Below are positions 46,187 to 57,262 of a stretch of 64,000 nt of DNA, piece by piece. The stretch is from Lanius collurio. Its lineage: Eukaryota; Chordata; Aves; Passeriformes; Laniidae. Numbering within the stretch: the stretch's first letter is position 1; each line of letters starts with the position of its first letter. The stretch is from contig JACBWW010000021.1 in the NCBI GenBank assembly GCA_020086605.1, positions 8,966,773-9,030,772 on the forward strand, written 5' to 3'. The notes under the pieces are model-generated. The model was given only the letters and a program-made list of their open reading frames with translations, did not search any database and was not told where the DNA came from. The position numbers and the translations under genes are program-made.

Positions 46187-47462
46187 GTGAGGGGGGCGCG
46201 GGGAGAGGGGCGGGAACCGGGACGTCCTGAGGGGAGCGGGGCCCTTGGGGGAAGCGGGACCGTGGGGGAGGAGCGGGGTTCCATGAAGCGCTGAGGAGAG
46301 CGGGGCCCCAGTGGGGAGCGGGACACTCTGAGGGGATCGGGACCCGTCTCAAGTGCTGAGGGATTTGGGGTTACTTGAAGCGGTGAGGACAGCGAGACCC
46401 TCTGAGGGGAGCGGGAGCTGAGGGGATCGGGACCCCCGAGGTGCCGTGGGGAGCGGTGCACTGAGGGGAGCGGGGTTCCTTGAGGGTATGGGGATCCCCC
46501 CGAAGTGCTGACGGGGTCGGGGTCCCCAGAGGAGCTTGGGGAAGAGTTCGGCACTCCCTAAGGAAGGAGCTGTGTCCCGGGAGGCCGGAGTGTCCCACAG
46601 CAGCGTCCAGCCTGGTCCTGGATGTTGAACTCCCCCGGCACAGCTGAGCCCAGCCCGCAGCTGTGGGTGCCGTGCCCGGGGCCGAGGAAACGCCATTAAA
46701 TCGTAGTGGTTTCACCTGACGAATCCCTTAGAGGTAGATGAAGAACGTTAAGGTCAAGGTTCCATAACAATGTGGCGTTTCCTTACCTGTGCCTGACCCT
46801 GACAACAAATTGTTTGTGGAGCTGAGGATTGAAAAAAAAAAAAAAAACCAAACCTTACAGCTGTAGGGTGAGCAATAATTAAAGTGCTCAGGCAAGTTCT
46901 GTTCTTCATGCAGCAAAATGAAGCCTCGTGATTCAGGTTGAACTTAAGTGTAGCTTGAGCTGTGCTTATTAAAAAAAAAAAAGTGCACTTCCAAGAACTT
47001 AAAATGTGGAGTCTTAAATTGTAGAGAACTAATGACTTATGAAAAGGGTAACTTTGCTCAGTTTTCACTGTCTCTTGGTAGACCTGATGTATGTTGTGAT
47101 CATAATTAAAGACAGTTCACTCAGATGATTGTGTTGCTTTTTAAATGAAATTATAGAATATAGCATTTAAAATGTGTAGCAACATAGTGGTATAGGATGG
47201 TTTGTCCACAGGTAGACAAAACAAAAAAACCCCACAACTTGGAAAATGATTACTGATTGCTGCAGTTTGAGTACATAACTTTTCTAATATTGCTGTTAGA
47301 GTGGCACTTTTGGATTTGTCCCTGGGTACGAGAAACCTGTATGTAAGTGTTCACACCTGCCAGCTTTTTGTGCATTCTCTGAATCTTTCATGCTAAGAAC
47401 TGGTATCGAGGAAACTGAAAATGTCTGGCTTTTGTTCCAGGTGCTGCTGGTGTAAAAGATGA
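46173..47462 (+). CDS. Predicted upstream ORF of LYSMD4 (11 codons, spliced)
   Basis: If exon 1 is spliced at 46186 to 47441, an ATG at 46173-46175 opens a frame MAAGPCCWCKR. Its TGA stop is 47460-47462, overlapping the main LYSMD4 ATG (47459-47461) as ATGA. No function of the peptide is implied. Such an arrangement would affect how ribosomes reach the main start. It rests entirely on the inferred donor. Confidence 0.35.
46187..47440 (+). other. LYSMD4: LYSMD4 intron 1 (inferred)
   Basis: From the inferred donor (46187) to a good acceptor TTTTGTTCCAG (47440). The first 350 bp are a G-rich minisatellite within the CpG island. The rest is AT-rich with a 16-base A-run (46832-46847). Confidence 0.5.
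46227..46527. repeat. G-rich degenerate minisatellite in the CpG island
   Basis: Nine copies of a core close to CTGAGGGGAKCGGGRYCC start at about 46227, 46291, 46328, 46356, 46383, 46402, 46418, 46461 and 46508, with irregular 16-64 bp spacing. Many copies carry G-runs of three or four on the + strand, so G-quadruplex formation is possible. Confidence 0.8.
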
Positions 47463-47731
47463 GGCTGAATGAGAGCCAAACAAGATCCTTCCAGGCTCCT
47501 GTCACTGTCCATACCTTCCCAGGCCGGCAGGTGTATGTGTTTCCCAATGGCCGATCCGACTCAGATGAGTCTTCGGAGGAGGAGCTCAACGTGATGGAAT
47601 TGCGGCCCAGGGGCAAGGAGCAGCAGCGGGGCAGCGCTGCCCGGGACAGGCTGGGGGACGTGGTGCTTCTGGAGCGGGAGATCACCGAGGGAGATAACCT
47701 CAACAAGCTGGCCCTGCAGTATGGCTGTAAG
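47459..47731 (+). CDS. LYSMD4: LYSMD4 first coding exon: N-terminus and first half of LysM
   Basis: The exon begins at 47441 after the acceptor TTTTGTTCCAG, and translation starts at the first ATG, 47459. It ends at AAG|GTAAGG (GT at 47732) on a codon boundary, giving 91 residues. The LysM domain is split by the intron after QYGCK, in the loop before the second helix (VADIKRVNNF). Confidence 0.93.
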
Positions 47732-50700
47732 GTAAGGGCTGCCTCTGCTTGGGGCTAATCACATCAGAGGGGCTTCGTGTGCAGCGGCTTCCAGTCCTGT
47801 GGTCTGGTAGTTTTGAACTGGAAAGTGTTGGCCCTGTCTGTTTTATGAATGATCAGTGTCTAGGTAAAACTGGAGATAGGCAAAAAACCCCAGACAAACA
47901 TAAAAAAGAGTTGTTCAGCCAACGGCCTAGGAAGATGTCAGCATCACACCCTGCCTGACCTGCTTTCCTGTTTAATTTCAGTGACTAAGTGCAGGTTGTA
48001 CTAAGTTATTTCAGTGAGGGCAAACATTACAAAGCTGAGTGTAGAAATGAGGGTCAAGTCTCTGCTCTCAAGGAACACTGGGGGTTTTAAGCAAATTTAC
48101 CAGTAGAAAGAAACACCATGGTTATGGGTGAGGTTTTTTGTTTATTTTTTGAAAGGTATCGGCTAACAGTTTGCAAGGAAGGTCTGAGTCTGACAGGGGT
48201 GGATGTGGAGAGGTGCCAGAGTTCAGTCCCAGAGTCCAGGTGGGGGGTGTGTGTGTGTGTGTGTCTTGGTTGTTTGCTGTCATCCCAAAGCGTGCACAGT
48301 TCAGGTGCCTGTGGGCAGGAGGAAGGGCGTGTGCACAGTGAGATTTCTCTGAGTTGGAACACACTACACAACACATTTTCTTTGTTCCAAAGCAGAGCAA
48401 AACTGCTGAAAAGTTTAATTACCTGATCTGAACATTAGAAGCCCTCTATTGTTTAGCAGTTTGAGCTGTATTTTTAGAGCCTCCTTTTTCTGCAAGCTGG
48501 ATTGTGATTTCAGAGTTACATGATGCAAACAATTGGCCAGTGACTGCAGTGGGGATAATGATATGTCTCTGGCTCCACTGCTGCAATGCAATTGCAGTCT
48601 GTCTTGCTTAACCACACAGCAGCTGTGTGGTGCAGTTGAGGCAACAGGCCTTAGAGGGATTGCAGCAATTCCTCCCCTCCCATGCCCTTAGAAACAAAAA
48701 CAAAACAAAAAAGGCACCCTGGTAGGTTCTGCTGATGAGCCTGATGTGTGCAGAGAAGCAAGTCTGGTAGGACTTGAATAGGCCTTGATTGGCCTCAGGA
48801 GAGCCTGAGAAGGCAGAGCTGAGCTTTGGTTGGGTTTGGAGCTGTGGCTGTGTGCTGCTCTCAGCAGCAGTTGGGTGAATTCAGAGGATAGAGATTCTGG
48901 ACAGTTCTTTGGACTATGGTGTGAAAAGTCCTGCTGTGCCTCTGCACTGTCACTCAGAGGGCCCAGTCCTGTCCCTGCTGTGGCTGCTTCTCTGCTGCCC
49001 CGCTCCTGGAGCCTTTCAGCCCCTCTGAAGGCTGCTGGTCCTGCCCAGGGGAAGAGCAAGCTGATGGAAGGGACCATGTAGTTGTTCTCCTCCCACAGGA
49101 AAAGAACTGTCCTGCTGCCTCCCTCAGAGGGCACTTCTGACTTGTTCCAGTTAAATCAAACAGGTACAGAAATCCTTTTTGTAGGAGATTTGTGTATTTG
49201 TCTTTTTAAGGGCTGGCATGACAGTTTCATGTAGTTTATTTGCACAATTGAACAGCTCCTGAAAGGTTGCCAGGACAGCAGTGAGAAGAACTGTAATTAC
49301 AGATGTATAGGCAAATGTGTGTAAAAATCCAGGATGAACTTCTCCTTGAAATCAATGAGAACTTGACATTGGTTTCAGAATCTACTTGGGGAGCGGGTAT
49401 TAAGGCAGTGCAACAAATAGCTCTCTGTGTGTGCCACAGATAACTTGGCAGGGATGCAAAGCACTTCAAAATTTTCATTTTTACTCTTGACCATTTATAG
49501 TCCTGGCTTGCTTTTGGCATTGTTCTTAGCTGGGACAAGAGGAGCTCACTGCAGCCAAAAAAATGAGTACAGAAAATAAGCGTAAATGCTTGTGCATCCC
49601 AGTCTCTCACATGCTTCCCATCAGATTTGTTTGTTGTTTCTGTGTGAGTGCTGCTCCACTTTCTGTTTCTAGAGCCTTAGCAGCACACTGCAGTATTTGA
49701 TTGCAGACACCATGGGGGATATTTACTGTCCCAGTAATTTGTTTTCATTGGAACAAATCCAGAAATTGAAGCAGCACCTCCGTTAGGAGGCTCTGGGTGA
49801 GATTGTTATTTCATTACTATGAAATTTTGCAGGGTATAAGTCCAGAGGTTACTGGGACTGGCTGTGAGGAGCCTGAACTAGTGACTGAGGATTCCTTTCT
49901 CCTCAGGGTCTCCAGATCAGGTCCTGGGTTAAATGTGCCATTTTCAGACTTCTCAAGTTTTGCAGAGTAAACATGAGATTCAGGCATCCATCTCATCTCT
50001 ACCTTTGAGCAGAGTGCTTGGGAAGTAAAGTGGATTTTTTATTTTAGCTCCCCAGTTTCCTTGGCAGCCTCAAGTGTGTGAGTGTGCAGTGAATGCAGGT
50101 CCTGCTGTAATTTGTGAAAGAGCAAACCACAGTCCCTGTACTGTGTCTCTGCTGTGATGTATGGGAGGTGCTTTACCTGTTTGTGTTGCCTTTCTCTTTG
50201 GTTTGGCTCTTGCTGTTTTGTTTTGTGTCCTCCAGCCTTTTCCTCAAGGTTCTTTCTCATCTCCTTGGCTGCTGTGGAGAGCTCCTGGCACACACACTGA
50301 CATCCTGTTTCTTTTCTTTGACAGAGGGTTTAGTGCAACTGAGGAGTTGCTGTACTTACTGGGTGGCTACGAGTGGCCACTGTATTAAGCATCTTTGCAT
50401 CTTATTTAATGTTAAATAAAGGACACTGCCTTGCCTTTGTTTTTGCATTGGTACTGCCTGTCTTTGTGTGTGATGCTGCACATATGGCTTGTTCTTCATT
50501 GCTCTGGGTGGGTATACAGCTCACAGGCAGGAACCCTACACAGGAACCAACGAAGGTGGTGACAGGAGCACAGAGGTCATTGTTGTTCAGCAGGAGCACT
50601 GAGCAGCTCAGGAGGAATGAGCTGGATAAGCTGCTGTCCTGCAGAAGAGTGGTGCTGCTTGAGCAGAGGATGCTCGTGCCTGTGTGGCAGATGCTCTCCT

Positions 50701-51729
50701 GCTCTCCAGGCTCTGCCCTTGCTTTCAGAACTGTTTTGCTCCCATGGTGGAGCTCTGATCACTCCGAAATCATCTCCTGAGCAGGACAGGAGTTTTGCCT
50801 GCTCACACTGGTGTTGTGCACTCACCTTAAGCATTCTTGTGTAAGGTATGAAAACTGTTTTAAAAAAGATCTGTTACAAAGATTCTTCTTGCCTTAACTA
50901 AGTGAGAGAAGGGCAAAGAAAGCAAAAGGAAGGAAAAGCAGTATGGAGCAAAATACAGCAGGTACAAGAGCACTAGAGGAGTTTGTAGACTGGTTTAACA
51001 GGGGACTGACTCTATCCATAAGGACCTAGAGCACCCCTGGCACAGCTGGGGAATCTCTGCAGAACAGCAAATCACTTGCATCCTGGGCCTGCTTTTATTC
51101 CCTGACAGCTCCTTGCACACTGGTTTATAGCTGCTTCCTGCCTCACTCCTGGGTTGTGCTGCAGTCACTGTCTGTGTCCTTTCTGGATGCCGTAGGTTGC
51201 GGATATCAAACGCGTCAACAACTTCATCCGGGAGCAGGACCTGTACGCGCTGAAGTCCATCAAGATCCCGGTGCGGCCGTACGGGCTGCTCACGGAGAGC
51301 ACCGCGGCACTGCGGCTGCCCCCGGCGGAGCCCGCCCAGCCCGGCCCGACGCGCGTGGAGCTGCCAGAGCCCGACCCCGGCGCGGGTGGCTCCGCTGGCG
51401 GCCGGCGCCTCAGCGAGTACTTCAGGGGCATCGACCAGAGCATCCAGGATGCTGTGCAGGTGCAGCTGAACGCGGAGTACGGAGTGGAGGTGCTGGAGAG
51501 GCCCCTGCCTGAGGCAGGGAAGCAGGAGACTGGTAACGGTGCAGACTGTGGAATCCAGTGGTGGAATGCCGTTTTTATTATGCTCCTGATAGGAATTGTC
51601 CTGCCAGTATTTTATATCATCTATTTTAAAACACAAGGCCTGGTGGCCCGCACCTTTAACATAACCTCAAATGTTTCAACAGCTGGATTGGAAGGGAAAT
51701 TACCACAAGGCTCAGGAAAAAAATCCTAA
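47459..51729 (+). CDS. LYSMD4: LYSMD4, LysM and putative peptidoglycan-binding domain-containing protein 4 (complete)
   Basis: Join 47459-47731 and 51196-51729 gives 268 residues, close to the mammalian protein (about 300). The N-terminal region contains VYVFPNGRSDSDESSEEE, a conserved patch followed by an acidic stretch. A LysM domain spans about residues 70-117 (LEREITEGDNLNKLALQYGC | VADIKRVNNF...IKIPV), followed by a proline/glycine-rich linker. One transmembrane segment lies at about residues 213-235 (NAVFIMLLIGIVLPVFYIIY). The short tail carries an NITS sequon, which would fit a type II orientation. LysM domains bind N-acetylglucosamine polymers in bacteria and plants, but the role of vertebrate LYSMD4 is poorly known. 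The start ATG has a purine (A) at -3. LYSMD3 is the closest paralogue; length and synteny favour LYSMD4. Confidence 0.93.
47732..51195 (+). other. LYSMD4: LYSMD4 intron 2
   Basis: GT (47732) to AG (51195), 3.5 kb. It contains a (GT)9 run (48247-48264) and an AATAAA at 50415 with GT-rich sequence after it. No gene or transposon was recognised. Confidence 0.88.
48247..48264. repeat. (GT)9 microsatellite
   Basis: A perfect GT dinucleotide run inside LYSMD4 intron 2. Confidence 0.9.
51196..51729 (+). CDS. LYSMD4: LYSMD4 last coding exon: end of LysM, linker, transmembrane segment
   Basis: Acceptor TGGATGCCGTAG ends at 51195 and the exon continues the LysM fold (VADIKRVNNFIREQDLYAL). It encodes 177 residues and a TAA stop at 51727-51729. 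The first half is very GC-rich (a PPAEPAQPGP and GAGGSAGG linker) and the membrane-segment half is AT-rich, a strong composition change inside one exon. A conserved-looking helix LSEYFRGIDQSIQDAV lies before the membrane segment. Confidence 0.93.
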   Translation, partial: VADIKRVNNFIREQDLYALKSIKIPVRPYGLLTESTAALRLPPAEPAQPGPTRVELPEPDPGAGGSAGGRRLSEYFRGIDQSIQDAVQVQLNAEYGVEVLERPLPEAGKQETGNGADCGIQWWNAVFIMLLIGIVLPVFYIIYFKTQGLVARTFNITSNVSTAGLEGKLPQGSGKKS

Positions 51730-53520
51730 GGGGCAAGGGCAGCCTACTCCAACCTCTCCAGCAGTGATGCCCATATGCTTATGACTGACTCAAGCATGTA
51801 TCCAAGGGGATACAATGATACAGATTATTTTTATAAGTAGCTGATGATGTAATCCTGAATTTGACTGAAAATAAGGTGATGTGCTTTTGATGGAAAAATA
51901 AGGATGTTTTGTTGCTTACAGAGATCATCACACAGGTGGCTTAAGAGTTGGGAACTCTGTTGAGGGAAAGTGGTTTGTAGCAATTTACTCATTATGGTTG
52001 CTTCAGCTGTTTCTTAATGATGTGTCTAGAAGCAACTCCTTTGCTGCTGAGCTAGAGAGTGCAGTATTAATGTGGCTGGAAAGTTGGGGGTTGTTCACAT
52101 TTTAAGGAAACACTTTATGCTGGAATGGAAGGGCGGGGAGGACACTTTTTCTCGGAAGTGTCATATGTGGCTCTTGCAGACCACGGTGGTTTTGGCCTGC
52201 TTGACCCTGGTGATGCCTTCGGGGGCTCTAAGATGGGTGTGCCTGGGCATAAGGATGTTGCCAGCACCCCACCATGTCATCCCCCTGAGCAAACCTTTGA
52301 GCCATGTTCCATTAGGATGTGTCAGGCCCACCCCTGGGAAGGGTGAGCCCAGACCTCTTCCCCACAGGGAAACCCTTCAGAGAGGGCTCTTGTGATCTGG
52401 AGATCCCAGTGCAGGATCTGCACTGTTCCAGGGTTCTGCTCAGCCCTGCATGGCCCCAGGTGGGCAGAGGGTGTTTGAAGAGGGCAGGAGAGAGGAGTCG
52501 CATGCACTTCTCAAGTGCTCATTTGCTGGTAGGTCTAGTCAGTATTATTTGCTAAAAAACTAATAATAGTCTATAGGGGTGCTTCTCAGACACCTGGGCT
52601 TGGTCATGGAGTTACTTCCTTGTGTGCAGTCGGGGCAGGAGTGAAGTGCTGAGCTGGGTGCAGGTTGCAAGGTCCAGGACAGAAGTCCAAGAAGAAAGAA
52701 GGGTGAAGCCTTTATAGGAGAGGACTGTGAGGAGCTGCTGATTATGACAGGTTTCTGTGAACTGACAATGTGCATTAAAAAGCTTCGCAGGGCAGTGGAG
52801 GTGTCGGTCAGTCTGAGGGCTGTGCTCTTCAGGGCCAGTCAGCAACCACTACCTGCTGCAGGGGAGAAGCAAGGCAGCCCTTAGGAGCTTTGCTAAAGTG
52901 AAGAATTTGCCTCAGAAGTTTGATTCAGCAAATTCCAGACCTGTGGGCAGAGGTGAAGGCTTTCCTGGAACCAGACACTAAGGGATTTTGTGTGGGCAGG
53001 TGCCATTGGTGCTGACAGTGAGGGCAGAGCTGGTGGGCAGGCGCAGGGAGCACTGTTTGTCCTCCCCACCTCGGCCCCACCCCATTTGGAGCTTCTCAGC
53101 TGCCAGCAGGACCACAGGGCTTCTCCAGCTTCCCCTGGCAACCTGAGACCTGCTGGGGCAGAGCAGGGGCTGGAGAGGGGCTGTGGTACAAGCACCTGCT
53201 GTACAGGTGTAACCTCAGCCTGGCCTGAGGAAGAGCAACCTGGCCATGTCTGCATGGACGGGGAGGACTGAAGCTTCTCCAGCAAGGTGAGGAGCCCCAC
53301 ACCACACAAGCACAACCATGTGCTGTTACAATAAGAACCTGTGTTTCCTGCAGCTCTCAAAAGTGGGAGCCTAATTTTGTAAACGAGCCCTCCAAAGTAT
53401 CTTATACTGAACAAAAACTTGTCTTTTTCTTCTGTGAAGAGCTGTATCTCTTGATTCTGGGGAGGGGAGGATTCTTACATTTTTAAATAAAGCCACTTGA
53501 AATAAAAGCACAAGGGCCAC
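51730..53520 (+). other. LYSMD4: LYSMD4 3' UTR
   Basis: It runs from the stop to a probable cleavage site near 53520. Two AATAAA hexamers (53486-53491, 53501-53506) are followed by a GT-rich element (TTGTGTGTTTTTTG at 53524). Earlier AATAAG variants near 51890 could give a short form. No other gene was recognised. Confidence 0.6.
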
Positions 53521-53537
53521 AGCTTGTGTGTTTTTTG
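53486..53537 (+). terminator. LYSMD4: Probable LYSMD4 poly(A) site
   Basis: Tandem AATAAA hexamers and a downstream TTGTGTGTTTTTTG element are correctly ordered and spaced for cleavage and polyadenylation on the + strand. Confidence 0.65.
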
Positions 53538-53939
53538 CTACCACACAGCTGTGCACCTGCCTTAGAAAGAGGGGCCCCTTGCAGCTTTACCTCAGCCCCT
53601 GCAGTGAGAAGCAAGAGTGGGAACAGCAGGAGAAACCAGGAATGGAGAGGCAGGACTGGCCTTGGGCTCTCCACTCTGAATCTGCCAGTTCTCTTAAGTG
53701 TTTTGTAAAAAGGTTCTTAGCAAGCATCAGTCCTTGAGTGTAATAACAAGCGTGTGTATTCCTGTTGATAAAAATGTTCATGGCTGCAGTTTCAGACCAA
53801 CCCTTTGCACCTGAACTGGACACCTGGAGGGGGCGAGGACGCGCCAGACAGGACCACGTGCTCTGCAAACACGAGAGAGGCCGGAGTACACAGTAAAAGC
53901 CAGTATCTTTACTTTAGTGAATGCAGGATACAAATATTT

Positions 53940-53998
53940 TACAACAACCTCTAGCATTTTCTTAACCATTTGATAAAAAGTTCACTAGAATATTTATT
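53940..53998 (-). terminator. MEF2A: Probable MEF2A poly(A) site
   Basis: AATAAA on the minus strand at 53998-53993, with a GGTTGTTGT element on the minus strand about 50 bases further on (near 53942-53950). Confidence 0.5.
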
Positions 53999-56900
53999 GT
54001 ATATTGAAGAAAAAACAACACATTCAGGGAAAAAAATTGAGATTAACTTATTTTTTTCTTAAAAGATTCGTCTCAAGGATGGCAACAAAGTCCAGCTTGT
54101 GCCGCCAAACGGCTTATCAGCATTAAACCGTGAACAGCTTCTTGTGAACTGTTGACTACAAACATTTACCAAATACATAAATCTCTTTTAAAAAAGCCAT
54201 TTTAAATATAGCAAAGCAGTGTTCTCTTGCACAGCAAAGTGAAGAAAGGTTCTACTAAGATTTAAATGTTTACATTGGTTAAGTCTTTCTTTCACATTCG
54301 GATTTAACTTCTGCCCAGGATCAATTGTTAGGAGTTGTTTTGTTCCTTATTTACTATGTATTTCTTGTGCGCGCAGTAACTCGCAAGTTTCTGATGCATT
54401 AGTGTCCTTGGAGGGAAGGCAAGGCTAAAGCAGTTCTCTCTGATGAGTCCCTGACACTGTGGCATTCTCAAAACTATCGTGAGAGCTCAAGGATGGAGGT
54501 GATTTGTCACAACAGAGATAAAAATCTTAAATCATTCAGACCTGACTGGGTTCAGCCCAGGATTGGATCCACTTGCACTTCAGTCAGCAGACATAATTTT
54601 AAAAAGTTTTTTTTTTTTTTTTAAACCTGTTGAAATATCTGTGCTATGTCATTTTTTTTCTAAAAAACATTTTTACAATTTTTAAAAAAGTATGTTTCAA
54701 AGTGAGTTGCTAGTTATTAAAAACCAGGATTCCCATGTCCTCGGTGGCAGGAGGTGCTCCCCGAGAGCGGAGGGCTGTGGAAGGATGTTTCTGCCAGGGC
54801 TGGGGCAGCACAGGGCCGCTCCCTGGCCCAGCTCTTTAGAACTGATTCTTTTTATTATCTTTTTTAAATTCATTGGTGCAATTTCAATACAAACTCTAAC
54901 CCTTGTGTAGCTTTATCTTTAAGAAAACAGTAGTTAAGTACTGTTTAAAAACCTGCATAGAAATAAAGACTATTGAGATACAGTCAGCAAAGCCATCTGA
55001 TAAGGCACACAAGAAAATAGACAGTAAATGTGAATGCAGAACTCCCACTCGGATGTACAGCAAAGTTCATACAGGTGCATAAATCATGGAACTCACATCA
55101 CTGGTCAGAGCAGCAAAAGGTTCCAGGGAGCAGCAAGTGAATTCGGTCACTGGGGAACACAGCAGCCACTGGAACATGTTGCACCTGCCTCCATGCTCCT
55201 GCCAGCCAGGATGAACCCACGGAAATGGGAAACAGTTCCACGGGAACGGCTGGAAGGGACTGGAGCCCCGGCGGGTTCTGACGTTGCCAGGACAACAGCG
55301 GACAGGGCTGGAGGCCGCAGGTCCCACACAGGGCAGCCGGCCCACTGCACCGCCCTTCTCACCCCTCCCTTACAGCATCAGGGGATGTCCTTAACTGCAA
55401 ATGAAAAAAAAAAAAGCCCAAGCAAAAATGTAATAAATATCAGGGCTAACTCTGAAGAGTTTGGGCAATCCCACGGGACTGCAGCTTCCACCCAGAACTA
55501 GCACTGCCAGCCTGGAGGGGACTGGGAGCACCTGTGGGATCGCAGCCCCACATCCAACACCAAACCTGCTCCCGGCCCTGTCTCACGGCACAAGAGGGGC
55601 TCTGCATTCCTCCCTCTTTCTTGGAAGCAGCAAATTTTTCCCAAACCACTTGCCAACTCACAAAACCTTTTGTGCTCCTCTGATATGTGTCATTTCCCTA
55701 TCATGAGAAATTAGGTCAAGTTTTTCCGCTGTTTTTTTTTCGTCCTCGGAAGAGGCAGCTTTAAAATGATGCCTTAAAATGTGTTGTAACAGATTTTTTA
55801 TATTTATGCAGGATGAACTTAACACCGGATTTTTTTTTTGCCACTTTGCTATTTATATACATATATATAAAATGTATAATGAAGCTTAACCATACAGCAC
55901 AGAGATTACAATTGAACGGCACACATTCACCACCAGTGAGGGGGCCAACCCCTTTATACACCCTCTGAAAAATCTGGATAATAATATTAATAATAATTAA
56001 AATCCAAAGAAAGTACAGTATATTTAACAAAATAGTAAATATTAAACAGTGAATACTCTACTTAATAAGGACCTCGCCTTGTTTCAAGTTGGCGTCAATC
56101 CACAAAAATATACTTTTTAATCTGGTGACCGTACAATACATAGGTACTTACACCAAAGGTGATAATATATTTAGGATGCTATATACACAAAGAGTTTGGC
56201 TCAAATTTAAATTTACATATAAGTGTTCATGGCTTATTTTTCCCCCAAGGTTCCGCCTGCAAGTTTTTCCTTTTCATCTTTGAAAGCAAAAACTAGAAAG
56301 TCAAAATAAGATAAAACTATACTCTACAAAAAAGCTACAACATACAGCTTTGGCTTATATAAATAATTCATAGCAGAATGTGTTCAAAAGTACTGTATAT
56401 AACTTTATATATAGTCTTCAATTCATTAGGGTATTGTTTTCTTTAATATAAAATATACATGAGCTAAAATCCGTTTCTATATTTTTCAAAGGTATGAACG
56501 TAAAAACAAATTTGTCAAACATATTCCAATTATAACTTAATATATTAATTTTATTTTGTTAATGTTCTATTTTCTAGGCTAATATTTTCTGAATATTTCA
56601 TGCGAGTTCTCTATGTCTCTCTTTCACTCATTAAAAAAATCACTTCTTTGACCCAATACGCTTTTTTTTTTTTTTTTGCACGTGCAAAACAGGGTTTTTG
56701 TTTTTTTTATTTCTTATAGCATCAGCCCTTCTCCATGCACCCTCTGCAATAGAGACCCATGCCAGGTTGGGTAATAGAAAGGTCAGTTTATGTACAGTAT
56801 TGCTTTCTTCTTCCTGCTTTTCTACTGCTCTGCTGCTACAAAGCAATTATTTCTTAACTACGAGTAACCATAGAGCTGACTACACACAGGGACGGTACTA

Positions 56901-57262
56901 CAGGCGAGCCCTCGCTCGGGTGGGTGTGGAGGAGGAGGAGACACTGCGGGGACACCGCTCTGCCATGGGGCTGGGCTGGGGTTACACACGAGTCCAGGTA
57001 AGTGCCAGACTAGAGATCAAACCTACGGGATTGTTCTGTTACGTTTTACCAAGGGACATCTGCAGCTATACAAGAGTTTGTCGTAAGTGCCTGATGATTG
57101 GTGTATGCTACACACACTAGCACATATATATGCATGTGAAGATATATATATGCACGTATGTATATACATATAAATATACTTATTCATGTCCTTATTTATA
57201 AATTTAGATATGTCAGGACAGTTCATTTGAGAACACAAAACTGAAAGGGCGACACTGCGGGT
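53970..57262 (-). other. MEF2A: MEF2A 3' UTR
   Basis: About 3.3 kb of AT-rich sequence downstream of the MEF2A stop. A probable final signal on the minus strand is AATAAA (TTTATT on +, 53993-53998), followed by a GT-rich element around 53940-53950. It contains T-runs on + at 54607-54622 and 56662-56677, AT-repeat patches (55850-55880, 57120-57180) and two GC-rich islands (54730-54840, 55180-55360). Small frames here are not considered genes. Long, conserved 3' UTRs are normal for MEF2 genes. Confidence 0.75.

Larger units (their letters stand above)
45930..46720 (+). promoter_or_regulatory. LYSMD4: CpG island and promoter of LYSMD4
   Basis: A sharp switch to GC- and CpG-rich sequence, in contrast to the surrounding DNA, located just upstream of the LYSMD4 coding exons. 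It contains GC boxes (CCCGCCCCCC at 46102), two CCAAT boxes in opposite orientation (ATTGG at 46080 and CCAAT at 46123), and a YY1-like ATGGCGGC at 46173. No TATA box was seen. Transcription start is inferred at roughly 46140-46170. This is the usual layout of a broadly expressed gene promoter. Confidence 0.85.

Noticed and set aside
46044..46715. Long proline/serine-rich frames on the minus strand of the CpG island
   Set aside because: They are products of the G-rich minisatellite and CpG composition; GC-rich DNA lacks stop codons by chance.
55034..55501. 155-codon + strand frame within the MEF2A 3' UTR
   Set aside because: It lies antisense to the UTR, follows its GC-rich patches and contains a lysine run from an A-tract; no protein family is recognised.
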